This document shows, piece after piece, positions 1 through 11,169 of a stretch of 64,000 nucleotides of DNA. The position numbers and the translations under genes are program-made. Source of the DNA: Bacteroidota bacterium. GTDB taxonomy: Bacteria > Bacteroidota > Bacteroidia > AKYH767-A > OLB10. Numbering within the stretch: the first letter of the stretch is position 1; every line of letters starts with the position of its first letter. The notes below the pieces were generated by a model. The model had not been told where the DNA came from. It made no database searches and was given only the letters and a program-made list of their open reading frames with translations. The stretch covers positions 186,001 through 250,000 of the forward strand of contig JADJPB010000001.1 in NCBI GenBank assembly GCA_016713445.1. The letters are read 5' to 3'.

Positions 1-654
1 AAATACACTATCTTTCTTCACGCTGATCATAAATTTTTCTACACTAGCAGGAAAAAGAGAGCCTCGCTTTTGTTCTTCATAACGACGGGTGAAAAAACAA
101 TATTCTTGGTCGGGTGATATGATGGCTAAGTATTCAGGATCGGGCCCTGAGACGTTGTTTAAGGGCACAGGTTGAAACGGAACTGGATTCATCATGAACT
201 TGGCTCGTTGAACTTTTTGAGAAGCATCACGAGCGTTTTCTTCTTTCACTTTGTTGAAGTCTAGAAACGACTCAAAATAGGTGATAGCTTTCTTGTATTC
301 TTTTACATCGTACCAATAGTCAGCTAATCGATAATGAGCGTCCGCACTGGCGTCTGGACATACCTCGATGAGTTTTTCATAAGCTGCTGACATCACTTTA
401 TCATTATGATTTTGCCAGGCAACATCTCCTAGTAATTTTAAAGGATCAGCAAATGTTGAGTCTTCAGCAATGGCTTTATCGCAAAGTTCTTTAATGGATG
501 CTAATGGCTTTTTATCATTTCGTGCCTCACGTGCTTTTTCATAATACTTATTGGCAGCTTTATTTTCTGAAGGTGGGCAAAGTGATTTTGATTGCGCAAA
601 CACAAGGTTTGTACTAAAAATTAAAATATAAAGAAGTAGGTATAGCTTTTTCAA
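1..654 (-). CDS. TPR / PD40 envelope protein, N-terminal part (runs off the window)
   Basis: The minus strand is open from 654 to the window edge. The first ~20 residues (KKLYLLLYILIFSTNLVFA) form a signal peptide ending before QSK. Residues ~25-150 are tetratricopeptide-like helices, with a clear YDVKEYKKAITYFESFL repeat. They are followed by a PD40/WD40-like strand (EYLAIISPDQEYCFFTR). TPR + PD40 is the usual N-terminal half of a Bacteroidota OmpA-family envelope protein, but the OmpA end is not in view. The only start that fits the signal peptide is TTG at 652-654, and no in-frame ATG precedes it nearby. A near-consensus -7 box (CATATTTG) lies about 30 bases upstream. Family assignment is good; exact function is unknown. 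Confidence 0.7.
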   Translation of the reverse strand, partial: MKKLYLLLYILIFSTNLVFAQSKSLCPPSENKAANKYYEKAREARNDKKPLASIKELCDKAIAEDSTFADPLKLLGDVAWQNHNDKVMSAAYEKLIEVCPDASADAHYRLADYWYDVKEYKKAITYFESFLDFNKVKEENARDASQKVQRAKFMMNPVPFQPVPLNNVSGPDPEYLAIISPDQEYCFFTRRYEEQKRGSLFPASVEKFMISVKKDSVF

Positions 655-816
655 TGGTCTTGTAACGCAATTACTCCCGCAAATATGATACGATTTGGGA
701 ATAAAAATGTAATGGGGAAGATTTAATGTCAACAATGCGCTGTGATTAACTCCTTGTCGTCGAAAATATCAATCTGATTATAAAGGAAGAAGAAAAGATT
801 GATTTTTCCACTTGAG

Positions 817-852
817 TTTTTGCATTAATGCAAAAGGTCGGCGAGGCCGACC
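817..852 (-). terminator. Terminator hairpin downstream of the choice-of-anchor gene
   Basis: GGTCGGC (836-842), loop GAG, GCCGACC (846-852) form a perfect 7-bp GC stem. On the minus strand a T run follows, then a second palindrome (TTTTGCATTAATGCAAAA, 817-834). It lies 25 bases past the stop at 877, as expected for a rho-independent terminator. Confidence 0.75.
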
Positions 853-876
853 CTTTTTAGCAGGTTTAGTGTTTAA

Positions 877-3240
877 TTACTTTTTAACTAATTTTATGGC
901 TGAACTGATGTTTTCACCTGAAACTAATCGAGCCATATACACTCCATTGGTCCATTTTTCACCGAGTTGCACATTCTGATTTCCCAAACTGGAAATGATT
1001 CGCTCTTCGATCAATCTTCCACTCATATCAAATATTTGTAATGCTGATTTCTGCTCTAAAGAATATATTGAAAGTGATACTTGATGATTGAATGGATTTG
1101 GAGAAGCCATTAATCCAATTTGATCGATTGAGTGATCATTTAGACCTACCACATCAACAATTTCAAATTTGTCTAATCCACCTTCCACGATATTAAAAAT
1201 AGGACCTGGATCGCCAACGTTAACGATAAGCTGCATGGTTGAATTGGCTGTTAGGAACGAGTTAATAGGAATCGATTGAAAATTCCATTGAGAAGAAGAT
1301 CCGTTTGGACCTAGAGCTTCAATAAGTACGGTGTTGGTTCCATCTGTCAAATATACTTTCATGGAATCATCAGGTTGGCCGTTGGTAGTTCCACCGTTGT
1401 AAAACCAGCGGTAATAATTGACGTGTGGATTTAAAAGTGTACTTACATCGAAGATCGGTGAAGTCAAGATGGTGCTTCCTTGATCCACATCATTATCCCA
1501 AGCGCCACCACCACCGTTATCAGTGACGAATGCCCATGTTCCACAATCAGCACTAACATCAGCACCCGGATTAGCAGTTTGACCTTGGTTCGTGGTAGCT
1601 ATTGGCGCTCCTCTTTCCCAAAGATTTCCGGAAGGGCCACTTACGGTCCATCCAAAGTCAAGAACAAAGTCATCATAATAACCTTTGTCCAATGAAATGT
1701 TATAAGGGTTTCCTCCAGTCACATTTTGATTACTCGAGCAATACGTACGATGTCCCCAATTTCCAATCGTTAAATTATAAACTCCTTGAAAGAAACCTGG
1801 AATGGTAAATTGACCACTTGCATCTGTAGTAGTTGAATTATTATTCTGTGTATTTTCAAAATAGACGGTTGCATTAGGAATGGGATTATTAGTTCCAGAT
1901 TCTACTACCGTACCTGTGACCGTTACTGTTGGAAAAATAGTATTCAATTGAACATCTAATATCGTTAATACACCATTCTGCAGTACTACACCTGAAATTG
2001 TTTTGGTAATATATCCTGCTTTAGAAAATTCTATATCATAAGTTCCAGCCGTAGCTAAACCTGTTTTATAGAGTCCCGTGATTTTTGTGTTTTAGAAATA
2101 CTGGGACCTAAAATTTTTACAACTACATTATTCAAAGGAAAAGTAGTGTTGGTATCCGTCACTAATCCTTCCAAATAACAACCACGAACATAGGTAGGTG
2201 TCAAAACAAATAATCCATTATTGATATCCGATACAACGATATTTCCAGAGGGTAAATAGGGATACACTCCCCAAGCACCATTAAATCCATTTCCTGTTCC
2301 TTGAGGGTAGGTATCATATTGTCCAGTGATAATCATATTATCAGGACGACTTACATCCACTATGGCAATTCCATCTTTATACCAGGATATAATTTCAAAA
2401 TCATTCAAAGTATGTGTATTGTGAATGATCGAACCTGAACCTGGAGTGAGTTGAACACGATCTAGCTCTTTGATATTACTTAAATCGGTTATATCATACG
2501 AGCCCAAAAACGAATTAGTATTTTCATCGGTAGTGAATATCGCTGTTCCCGCATCGTTCAACCATAAGTTGTGCGTGAATTGTGTCGGAGTAGATTGAGT
2601 GGCTAATAAGACAGGTGATGTTTTGTTTGTTACATCAAACACGGAAAAATATCCGTCGTAAATATGCGCACTGTAAAGGGTATCATTCCGTACATAGCCA
2701 TCATGTATATCCGTTCCTTGAGTGTAGCCTCTATAAACAGGATTCCAAGGGTCAGCTAAATCACAAATAATAGCAGCACCATTGAAAAGGTTACTTCCAA
2801 AAAGGTAGGCATGACCTCCATCAACATGTAAAGCATGAATGGTTTCCAACTGATTGTTTATGGCACCCGAACCTTTCCATTGCTTGTATTGAATGGAATC
2901 GGGTAAATATCCAAGATTGACAATTTGCAATCCATTGCAACAGCCTTCAGTGGTGACATATGCGTAGTTATCCATCGTTTTTACTTCTCTCCAAATTGAA
3001 GATGTTCCCGGAACCGTAAATACTTCTACTGGATTCGCTGGATCGGTAACGTTAACTATTGATAATCCTGATTCATATCCTACGAGGGCGTATTCGTTTC
3101 CGAGTGAATCTTGGTAACCGCCGATGTTTGATAAGGCATCGTTAGGGTATAGCAAATTAGATCTAAAAGTTAAATTGGTTTGTGCCGATGAGTTTAAAAC
3201 CAAGGTTAAACTCATCAGTAAGAGTACTAGTTTTTTTCAT
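877..3240 (-). CDS. Choice-of-anchor B secreted protein with T9SS sorting domain (frame-broken)
   Basis: Read as one gene of ~787 residues. ATG at 3240 gives a signal peptide (MKKLVLLLMSLTLVLNSSAQ) if one surplus base is removed from the T7 run at 3231-3237. A second break, one base missing near 2080, joins the two long frames 2055-3215 and 877-1947. After the signal peptide comes a choice-of-anchor-B beta-propeller (~25-345) with LVIM-type repeats such as GLSIVNVTDPANPVEVF. Two carboxypeptidase-regulatory-like domains follow (~350-430 and ~430-500), then a jelly-roll-like region, then a type A T9SS C-terminal domain beginning SPNPFNHQVSLSIYS and ending IKLVKK. It is likely exported across the outer membrane by T9SS. 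Both breaks are single bases in or next to homopolymers, so a consensus error is more likely than a real pseudogene. Confidence 0.8.
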
Positions 3241-3265
3241 AATTGTATTCGGGAGATTGTGTAGC

Positions 3266-3273
3266 CAAATATA
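3266..3273 (-). promoter_or_regulatory. Bacteroidota-type -7 box
   Basis: On the minus strand this reads TATATTTG, an exact match to TAnnTTTG, 26 bases before the ATG at 3240. I see no convincing -33 TTG at the right spacing. Confidence 0.45.
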
Positions 3274-3379
3274 CTGAGTATATATGGTTCTGCCATTAGA
3301 TATTGAAATAATACAAGGATCCGTAAATATGTTCTTTTTACTTTTTTTAAAGAGTTTATTTATTTGAAAATGAATGAGT

Positions 3380-4081
3380 TTAAGAAGAGTGAATCATCTT
3401 CATTAGATTGTCTTTGTAGCTACTTCCGATGGGTAATCTGCTTTGATGTAGCTCTAGTTCATTTCCAGCAATACTTTTGATGGAAGAAGCATTGGCAATA
3501 TAGCTTTTGTGGATGCGGATGAATTGGTCGGAAGGTAAATTAGCTTCAAAGAATTTCATGGTATGAAGCGTGACGATCATTTTTTCATTGGTGAATATTT
3601 TCACATAGTCTTTCATTCCCTCAATGTAATGGATATCGGCAAAATTGATGCGAATGAGCTTTTGATCACTTTTCACGAACATATAATCGGGCATCGGGTT
3701 TCTTGCTTGTGGCAAGGGCAGGCGCACCCGCTCGATGGCTTTGTTAACGGCTTTCATGAATCGTTCCATAGAAACAGGCTTTACTAAATAATCGACCACA
3801 TCTAGGTCATAGCCTTGTAATGCAAAATCAGGATGTGCAGTAGTAATAATTACCGCTGGAGCTTTGTGTAAGGATCTCAAAAAATCCAGGCCGGATATTA
3901 CCGGCATCGAGATATCTAAAAACATCAAATCGATAGCTTCATTATTGAGTACCTCAAAGGCTTCTAACGCATTGCTGCACGTTGTCACCAATTCGATTTC
4001 TCTAATGTTTTGTAAGTAACGCACAAGCACTTCTTGGGCTAATGGTTCGTCATCTACTACGATGCATTTTAATTTATTCAT
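3380..4081 (-). CDS. LytTR-family response regulator
   Basis: 233 residues. The receiver domain (1-~120) has the acidic pair D10-D11, phospho-acceptor D56 (DLMFLDISMP), a T/S switch in IITTAHPD and K102 in the DYLVKPV motif. The C-terminal LytTR DNA-binding domain (~130-230) has the typical IHYIEGMKDYVKIF and FIRIHKSYIAN motifs. The start overlaps the stop of the sensor kinase gene by ATGA, so the pair is translationally coupled and forms one two-component system. In Bacteroidota such pairs often sit apart from their targets, and I cannot infer the regulon. Confidence 0.93.
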   Translation of the reverse strand: MNKLKCIVVDDEPLAQEVLVRYLQNIREIELVTTCSNALEAFEVLNNEAIDLMFLDISMPVISGLDFLRSLHKAPAVIITTAHPDFALQGYDLDVVDYLVKPVSMERFMKAVNKAIERVRLPLPQARNPMPDYMFVKSDQKLIRINFADIHYIEGMKDYVKIFTNEKMIVTLHTMKFFEANLPSDQFIRIHKSYIANASSIKSIAGNELELHQSRLPIGSSYKDNLMKMIHSS

Positions 4082-5142
4082 GTGAGTTCAATTTGAAGAT
4101 TTACGATGAATACTTCATCATCATGAGATATTTCAAGCTGATGCTTTTGAGGGTAGAGGAGAGAAAGTCGTTTCTTTACGTTGTTTAATCCAATGCCAGC
4201 ATCTTTTTGTTTGATTCCCGCTTGCTCATCTGTACCAATGCTGTTTTTAACTTGTAGCGCAACAAAGGTAGGTTCGATGGTGAATTGAATATGTACAAAT
4301 CCGTCGCTGAATCTTTTGTCGATACCGTGTTTGAATGCATTTTCAACAAAGTCGATGAACAGCAAGGGCGCTATGAGCTGATCTTCTACTTCACCTTCAA
4401 CATCAAAACGGATGTCGTATCGATTGTGGTAACGTATGCGTTGTAATTCAGTATAGCTGCCGATGAAGTCGATCTCTTTGCTGAGTACTACTCTTTCTTC
4501 GTTGGCCTGATATAAAACGTAACGCATGATATCACTCAACTTTAATACCATCACCGAAGCTTGCTCTGAATTTTTTAAGGTGAGGGAATAAAGATTATTT
4601 AAGGTGTTGAATAAAAAATGTGGATGGATTTGTGCTTTGAGCGCATTTAGTTCCAACTGTAGTTTTTCTTTCTGCAACTTTAGTAACTCATTTTGAGTAA
4701 TGAATGCAATTAAAGTGTATTTTAAAGCATATGTGAGAATAACTACAATTACACCTTCTAATAAATCAAAATTTGGTGTGATGTTCCCAACAAATCGTGT
4801 CATGCGCTCAGGCATGTTTTCTCGCGGTATTGTAGTTAGCAATTGATAGTTTAAAAGTGAATATCCGTAAATGCTGAAGCTGGTAATTAAAAAATAACTG
4901 AAGTATTTTTTTCGATTAAGTAGTTTAGGTACGTATAAATATAGATGTGTGTAAACTAATGGTGCTTGACTTATGAATACGATGAGTACATAGGCAAATC
5001 CCCATTTTATTCCCCAAAAACTATACGTATCATAAAAGGATCGTGTAAGCCATATGGTCCAAAATAAAGCATGTAAAATCACACTCTGCGCTTTTTTGTT
5101 GGGAAGGCGTGTGTAGAATTTTTCTATGAGTTTATCGATCAT
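4078..5142 (-). CDS. LytS-like sensor histidine kinase
   Basis: 354 residues. Four hydrophobic segments (about 21-38, 46-68, 82-103, 128-149) form a membrane sensor with no obvious extracytoplasmic domain. A coiled linker follows, then the His_kinase box with phospho-acceptor H173 in KAQIHPHFLFNTLNNL. The HATPase domain has N box FVENAFKHGI and a GIGLNNVKKRL lid. This is the HPK7/8 (LytS/YehU) type that pairs with LytTR regulators. It lies upstream of its regulator in the same transcript and overlaps it by four bases. The frame is intact and the length is typical. Confidence 0.93.
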   Translation of the reverse strand: MIDKLIEKFYTRLPNKKAQSVILHALFWTIWLTRSFYDTYSFWGIKWGFAYVLIVFISQAPLVYTHLYLYVPKLLNRKKYFSYFLITSFSIYGYSLLNYQLLTTIPRENMPERMTRFVGNITPNFDLLEGVIVVILTYALKYTLIAFITQNELLKLQKEKLQLELNALKAQIHPHFLFNTLNNLYSLTLKNSEQASVMVLKLSDIMRYVLYQANEERVVLSKEIDFIGSYTELQRIRYHNRYDIRFDVEGEVEDQLIAPLLFIDFVENAFKHGIDKRFSDGFVHIQFTIEPTFVALQVKNSIGTDEQAGIKQKDAGIGLNNVKKRLSLLYPQKHQLEISHDDEVFIVNLQIELT

Positions 5143-5353
5143 CTATTGAAACAAAGTGGAGGTTAACTTTTTCGATTATTTATTTAGTCTAATATTCACC
5201 TTCATTAACTTTAATTGAATTCAAAGTTTTATCTGAAATGGTTTTCTTTTCTCTTAAATTATTTTAAAGGTTGCGTCGGTATCAAATATAATGAAGCCGT
5301 TTGAAATGCCATTTGTTTTTAGTCAAATCCGTGTAGGATATCGACCAAATAAA

Positions 5354-5387
5354 GAAACCGTCGGATAAATGAATATACGACGGTCTC
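5354..5387 (-). terminator. Terminator of typA
   Basis: GAAACCGTCG (5354-5363) pairs with CGACGGTCTC (5378-5387), with one G-T pair and a 14-base loop. On the minus strand the second arm runs straight into TTTATTT. It lies just after the typA stop at 5412. Confidence 0.7.
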
Positions 5388-5411
5388 TGAGGAATTTATT
5401 TATAGTTATAA

Positions 5412-7224
5412 CTAAGCGTTTTCTGTTTTTTTCGCATTTCGTTTTCGCTCGTTATCATCTAAGTAGATTTTTCGCATGCGTAAAGATTTCGGAGTAATTT
5501 CAAGGTACTCGTCTTTCTCGATGTATTCCATCGCTTCCTCTAAAGAGAAGTTGGTCTTGGGAGCAATTCTCACATTGTCGTCACTGCCCGAAGCTCGCAT
5601 GTTGGTTAGCTTCTTTGCTTCACAGAGATTAATCACCAAATCATCTGGACGAATGTGCTGGCCGATGATTTGTCCACCATATATTTGTTCTCCCGCGTCA
5701 ATAAAGAAGTATCCACGGTCTTGCATGCGGTCGATAGAGTAGGGCGTTGATGTTCCGGTTTCTTTCGATAATAACACCCCCGCTAATCTTCCTTGTATAC
5801 TTCCTTTCCATGGCTCAAAGCGTGAAAAACGATGCGCCATGATCGCTCTTCCTGCTGTTGCAGTTAGTACATTACTACGTAAACCTATCAAGCCACGTGC
5901 TGGAATGTCAAATTCTAAATGTTGTAAATCACCTTTGGGTTCCATGATTTTCATTTCCCCTTTTTTCTGAGTGACTAATTCGATCACTTTTCCGGCAACT
6001 TCTTCGGGAACATCTACTGTTAAATGTTCGATGGGTTCGTGTTTCTTTCCATCAATTTCCTTGATGATTACCTGTGGTTGTCCCACCTGTAATTCATAAC
6101 CTTCACGGCGCATAGTCTCAATTAAAATGGATAAATGCAATACGCCACGACCGTAAACAAGATAAGCATCGGGTGATCCAGTCTCCTCAATCCGCATGGC
6201 TAAGTTTTTCTCCAACTCTTTGTATAAGCGATCGCGAATATGTCTCGAAGTAACAAAGCGTCCTTCTTTACCAAAAAATGGCGAGTTGTTAATCGTAAAC
6301 AACATACACATGGTTGGCTCATCCACAGAAATTGGTTTTAAAGCTTCCGGATTTTCAAAATCAGCAATGGTGTCTCCAATATCGAAATCTTCAATTCCAG
6401 TGATAGCTACTAAATCACCACTAAATACTTCTTCAACTTTTCTTCTTCCTAGCCCTTCAAATACCATCACTTCTTTCACACGCATTTTTTTCGCTGTACC
6501 ATCTTTCTTCATCAAAGTAACCGGTTGGTTCTCTTTTAGTGATCCGCGGTTGATACGTCCGATCGCAATTCTACCTACATAAGTAGAAAAGTCAAGAGAG
6601 GTGATTAACATCTGTGGTGTTCCTTCCATTTTTTCCGGACCTGGGAAATATTCAATGATGGTGTCCAGAAGCGGAGTGATGTTGTCTGTTTGTTCTTTCC
6701 AGTCATGATTCATCCAACCTTGTTTTGAAGATCCATATACAGTAGGGAAGCTTAATTGCTCTTCTGTAGCATCTAGGTTGAAGAATAAATCAAAAACTTT
6801 TTCATGTACTTCGTCTGGGCGGCAATTCTCTTTGTCTACTTTATTAATTACCAAAACAGCCTTCTTGCCCATCTCCAAGGCTTTGGATAGCACGAAGCGA
6901 GTTTGAGGCATAGGTCCTTCAAAAGCATCTACTAGCAAAATTACTCCATCTGCCATGTTCATCACACGCTCCACTTCTCCGCCAAAATCGGCGTGACCTG
7001 GTGTGTCAATGATGTTAATTTTGATTCCTTTGTAGTGAACAGAAACGTTTTTAGCAACAATTGTAATCCCTCTTTCACGCTCAAGGTCGTTGTTGTCGAG
7101 GATCAAATCACCCGTTTTTTTCGTTTTCTCTAAATAATTCTGTTTGATGCAGAATTTTGTCTACCAAGGTCGTTTTTCCATGGTCAACGTGGGCAATAAT
7201 GGCGATGTTGCGAATAGCTTGCAT
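5412..7224 (-). CDS. typA: Translational GTPase TypA/BipA (frame-broken near N-terminus)
   Basis: Ribosome-associated GTPase of the EF-G family involved in stress and cold adaptation and late 50S assembly. ATG at 7222-7224 gives MQAIRNIAIIAHVDHGKTTL (G1/P-loop), followed by switch I ERERGITI, G3 DTPGHADFG and G4 NKVDK. The elongation-factor domains and TypA C-terminal domain follow (SRFEPWKGSIQGR, GEQIYGGQIIG). A T7 run at 7115-7121 should hold six bases. Removing one gives 603 residues, the normal TypA length, and restores TGDLILDNNDLERERG. The intact in-frame portion alone (from 7106) would lack the P-loop, so a consensus error is much more likely than a functional truncation. It is monocistronic, with a terminator behind it. 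Confidence 0.95.
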
Positions 7225-7502
7225 GTTAATTCTTTAAGTTTTTGATTATCTTATTGATAATCAGTAGTTTTTGTTTTTATAAAAGGTTCTGCAAAGATAT
7301 GCTTTTTAGTCGGCATCAGGAAATTGTTTTTTTGATACGAGAATGAACTTTCTGGAGAGAAGCAGTTTTAATAATTGCAGTTTACACTAAAACGGTTTTG
7401 AATGTGTGAATAAGAGTACTTCTTGTCATTGAATTTTGCTGTTATTAGAACCGAACTGTTAATAGCTTTCTGGTTTTGAAATGAGGCGGGAGTAAGTTTA
7501 TG

Positions 7503-7510
7503 TATTTTTG
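7503..7510 (+). promoter_or_regulatory. -7 box for lpxD
   Basis: TATTTTTG matches TAnnTTTG, 12 bases before the lpxD ATG. A TTG at 7476-7478 lies 24 bases upstream, slightly long for a -33 element. A transcript from here would have a very short leader. Confidence 0.5.
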
Positions 7511-7522
7511 CAGGTATAAATT

Positions 7523-8452
7523 ATGAAATTAAATCCATCCTTTACGCTGGCTTCTATTGCTGAAATGGTGAATGGAAGAGTCATCGGTGATCCCCTTGCA
7601 CTCGTTACCGGAATCAATGAAATTCACAGAGTAGAAACTGGAGATCTAACGTTTGTTGATCATCCTAAATATTATGATAAGGCGCTGCAATCAGCGGCTA
7701 CATTTGTGCTGATTAATAAAGAAGTGGATGCCCCCGCTGGGAAGGGCTTGATTTTTTCAGATGATCCCTTTCGAGATTATGTGTATTTGACACGGAAATT
7801 TATGCCTTTTGTCCCATCATCTTCTGCTGTAGATCCCTCGGCAAAGATTGGAAAAGGAACCGTGATTCAACCGAATGTGTCTATCGGACCTAATGTGGTC
7901 ATTGGTGATAATTGTGTTATTCATAGTGGTGTTGTGATTTACAGTCATTGCGTTATCGGGAATGAAGTAATTATCCATGCGAATTCTGTGATTGGAGCCG
8001 ATGCATTTTATTTTAAACGCCGACCTGATTTTTACGATAAGATGCACTCTTGTGGTCGTGTTGTGTTGCATGATTCTGTAGAAATTGGTGCCTGTTGTAC
8101 CATCGATCGTGGTGTTTCTTCCGATACCATCATTGGAAAAGGAACGAAACTCGATAATCATATTCAAATCGGTCACGATACGGTGATTGGAAAGAATTGT
8201 TTGTTTGCGTCGCATGTAGGCGTAGCAGGATGTGTGAATGTGGAGGACGAAGTGATCCTTTGGGGTCAGGTAGGTTGTCAAAAGGATTTAACAATTGGAA
8301 AAGGAGCTATTGTATTAGGTCAATCTGGAATTGCAAAATCGATTGAAGGCGGAAAAGTGTATTTTGGAAGTCCTGTGAAAGAGGCGCGTGAGAAAATGAA
8401 GGAGTTGGCACTGATGAACAGATTACCAGAATTGTTTGAAAAGCTAAAGTAA
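7523..8452 (+). CDS. lpxD: UDP-3-O-acylglucosamine N-acyltransferase (LpxD family)
   Basis: 309 residues. The N-terminal LpxD domain (~1-100; SFTLASIAEMVNGRVIGDP, GDLTFVDHPKYYDKAL) is followed by a left-handed beta-helix of hexapeptide repeats (~105-265; IGKGTVIQPNVSIGPNVVIG). The expected catalytic histidine is H213 in DNHIQIGHDTVIG. LpxD adds the N-linked acyl chain to UDP-3-O-acylglucosamine from acyl-ACP in lipid A synthesis. It is shorter than E. coli LpxD (~340). Bacteroidota often carry a second, shorter LpxD-like protein, so this could be that paralogue. It is followed 20 bases later by a phosphatase gene, probably in the same transcript. Confidence 0.85.
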   Translation: MKLNPSFTLASIAEMVNGRVIGDPLALVTGINEIHRVETGDLTFVDHPKYYDKALQSAATFVLINKEVDAPAGKGLIFSDDPFRDYVYLTRKFMPFVPSSSAVDPSAKIGKGTVIQPNVSIGPNVVIGDNCVIHSGVVIYSHCVIGNEVIIHANSVIGADAFYFKRRPDFYDKMHSCGRVVLHDSVEIGACCTIDRGVSSDTIIGKGTKLDNHIQIGHDTVIGKNCLFASHVGVAGCVNVEDEVILWGQVGCQKDLTIGKGAIVLGQSGIAKSIEGGKVYFGSPVKEAREKMKELALMNRLPELFEKLK

Positions 8453-8472
8453 CATATATTGAATCAAGGGAG

Positions 8473-9722
8473 ATGGATCAACAGTTGAAGCAGGATAAAA
8501 GCAGTGATGTAGAATTGTTGGTAAAAAGCAACAATTACACTGGCTACTTCAAATTACGAAGGCCATCAATTATAATATGCCTGCGACGCAGCTTTTTGAA
8601 ATTTATGAGATTGTGATGAGAGAACAATTGAAGGTGCAAAATTTAGCATTGTTCGTTCATGAGTCGCAATGGAAGAAGATGTTAGCTTATGGCGCTCATG
8701 AAAATTTTTTGATGAGTAATGATGAAATGCTGGAAACTCGTTTTTCAGAGCTCAATCAATTACAATTTAATAATGTTCAATTGCCGGATTGGGTGCAAGG
8801 GTTTGAAAGTATTATTCCCGTGTATCATAATGAACAAGCGCTGGCATATGCATTTATTGGCGATCTGCAACACGATGGGATCAATCATTTGAAGGAAGTG
8901 CTTCCATTTATTCATACGATCACGAATATTATTGTAGTGGCAATTGAAAATAAAAGACTGACCAAGGATACGATTCTTCAGGCACAAATGCAACGCGAAA
9001 TGGAATTAGCAGCGAGAATGCAAACAATGTTATTCCCTGCTCATTTACCTGCCGATAAACGTGTGGATCTTGCAGCTACTTATCTTCCTCATCAGCAAGT
9101 GGGAGGTGATTATTATGATTATATTCAGTTAAATCAAGATGAACTGATGATTTGTTTGGCGGATGTTTCGGGTAAAGGTATTTCTGCAGCAATTTTGATG
9201 TCGAATTTCCAAGCGAACTTGAATGCAAAAGCACATCATTTTGCTACGTTGAAAGAACTCGTTATCGATCTAAATGCAAGTGTGAATAAAAGTGCGAAAG
9301 GTGAAAAATTTATTACGGCTTTTGTGGGTGTATTAAATACAAAAACACACCAATTACGTTATATAAATGCAGGACAAAATCCGCCGTTTATTTATTCTGA
9401 TGGAACGTTTCAGTTGTTAGAAAAGGGAAGTACGGGGTTAGGAATGTTTGAAGATCTTCCCTTTGTCAATGAAGGCTTGGCAGAGTTAAAACCTAATGAT
9501 ATTTTGTTTTGTTACACGGATGGAATAGTAGAACAAGAAAATGAAACAGGGGATGTTTTTAGTTTGGAAATTTTAATGGAAATGATTCAAGGAAATGCAG
9601 ATGTGTTTACGATGAAAGATTTGCATTTTCGAGTCTTAGATAAATTCAACGATTTTAGAAAGGAAACAGCATCAATCGATGATGTTACGCTTTTAAGTTG
9701 CCGGATCGTGCCGGGTAGTTGA
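8473..9722 (+). CDS. SpoIIE/RsbU-type PP2C phosphatase (frame-broken)
   Basis: ATG at 8473, preceded by AAGGGAG, begins MDQQLKQDKSSDVELLVK. One A is missing in the run at 8523-8527. Adding it gives a 416-residue protein continuing KQQLHWLLQITKAINYNMPA. Residues ~20-180 form a GAF-like sensory region. A linker coil (REMELAARMQTMLFPAHLP) leads into the phosphatase domain with its metal-binding motifs VGGDYYDY, ADVSGKGISAAILMS and CYTDGIVEQEN. These enzymes dephosphorylate anti-anti-sigma factors in partner-switching systems. No STAS-domain or anti-sigma kinase gene lies nearby, so the partner is elsewhere. The last 30 bases overlap the convergent O-antigen ligase gene. Confidence 0.85.
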
Positions 9723-11164
9723 TTCTTTTTGATCAGTGTCGAATATTTGTAAAGCAACTAATACAGCTATAAATCCCCAAAAAGGAACCGATGCTTTTTC
9801 AGTATCTAAAAAATAATTGAGAACACCATGCACCCAATAGGTGACTAGTCCTAATAAAATCCCTCTCGCCAATAGTATATTTGAATAATTTCTGGTGCGC
9901 TTCATGTAGTTGGATGTACTTTGTGCAACGGCGGCAATCAATCCTAGGAAAAGAAGGGGGGCCATGAATCCTTGCTCGGATAAGGGCCCTAAGTATTCAC
10001 TATGCGAACCTCCTCCTTCCGAAAAGTTAGTACTGATACCTGAACGTTCAGAGTATTTTTGATAGGCTCCGTATTTGAACATGTACGTCCCAGGACCAAA
10101 GCCTAAGATGGGATGGTCGGCAAACATACGTAAGGCACAAGCCCATCTATTTAATCTTTCAATATTGGAATCATCGCTGGATATGTTTCCGATAGATTGT
10201 ACGTGTGCTGCATAATCATCGGAAGAAACTTTTTCATTGCTTTCTAATTGCATCGCAATTTGTGTTCGAAATAGAAGAGCGAGTATTATCAATACAATAA
10301 AACCACTGTAGATGAGCGCCGACTTCACCCTTAAAATAAATACTAAATAACAACAGAGTGCTGCTACTAATCCTACCCAAGCAGCACGAGTATAGCTGAG
10401 TACAGTGGCTGTGATTAATATGGCTAATACAATTCCGGATATAATCCTTAATTTTTTAGATCTCGTTTTGTCAACTGCAAAAGCGATCATCACCGGAATA
10501 AAGAAGCAAAGTACTGCAGCATATGCCGTATGGTCATTGTAAAAAGGTGTCATGGCTGTATGCGCAATCTCTTCGCTAAATCCTGCTTGAGCATGATTGA
10601 GAATGGTATATCCAATAACCAAGAGAAGCGGGATCGTATAGTACCAAATGAATTTATTGATGTTTTCTTTTTTGAGAATAAATACAATAGCATAAAGTAG
10701 AATACACTGATATAACAATATCTTGCTAATGTTGATTTAAAAGAAACTATTGGCATACTACTCGTCATAGTAGTGATGGTATACCAAAGTAAATGCAATA
10801 GAATTAATATAGTTACTGGATGGTGTAGTATTCTCTTGTCTATTCCACCATCTAAAAAAACTTTCAACCAGAAAATAATGAAGAGGGCAAACATCAATGG
10901 CTCTGAAGGTAAACTAACACCAATACCGATGGATGTTTGGGCCAGATTGAGTGAAAGTGGAGTGATCAATACGGATAAAAAAATGATCGTATCTAAACGA
11001 AAAATCATCAGCAGTAAAATAAAAAATACGACTGGTAATCCAGCTAGAAATATCATACCTTTCAACATTCCCCATCCCAAAAAGAGCGCGAACAAAACGA
11101 CCAATGCATAAAACCAATTGATTTGGTCTTTGCTGAGCTTGGAACGGAGTATCGAATTATTCAC
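9693..11164 (-). CDS. O-antigen ligase / Wzy-like polymerase family protein (frame-broken)
   Basis: About 490 residues after adding one base to the T6 run at 10668-10673, which joins two overlapping frames (LYLFSKKENINKFIWYYTI). Ten or more hydrophobic segments are visible. The large periplasmic loop near the C-terminus (DDSNIERLNRWACALRMFADHPILGFGPGTY, split between motifs) matches the Wzy_C domain shared by O-antigen ligases and polymerases, and is followed by HSEYLGPLSEQGF. The start is GTG at 11162-11164. The gene sits directly after a Wzz-like gene and is likely co-transcribed with it. Ligase and polymerase cannot be told apart here. The 3' end overlaps the convergent phosphatase gene by 30 bases. 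Confidence 0.82.
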
Positions 11165-11169
11165 CCGAA

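Noticed and set aside
7817..8281. 154-codon minus-strand frame opposite lpxD
   Set aside because: An antisense shadow of the hexapeptide repeats, with His/Asn-rich composition typical of such shadows.
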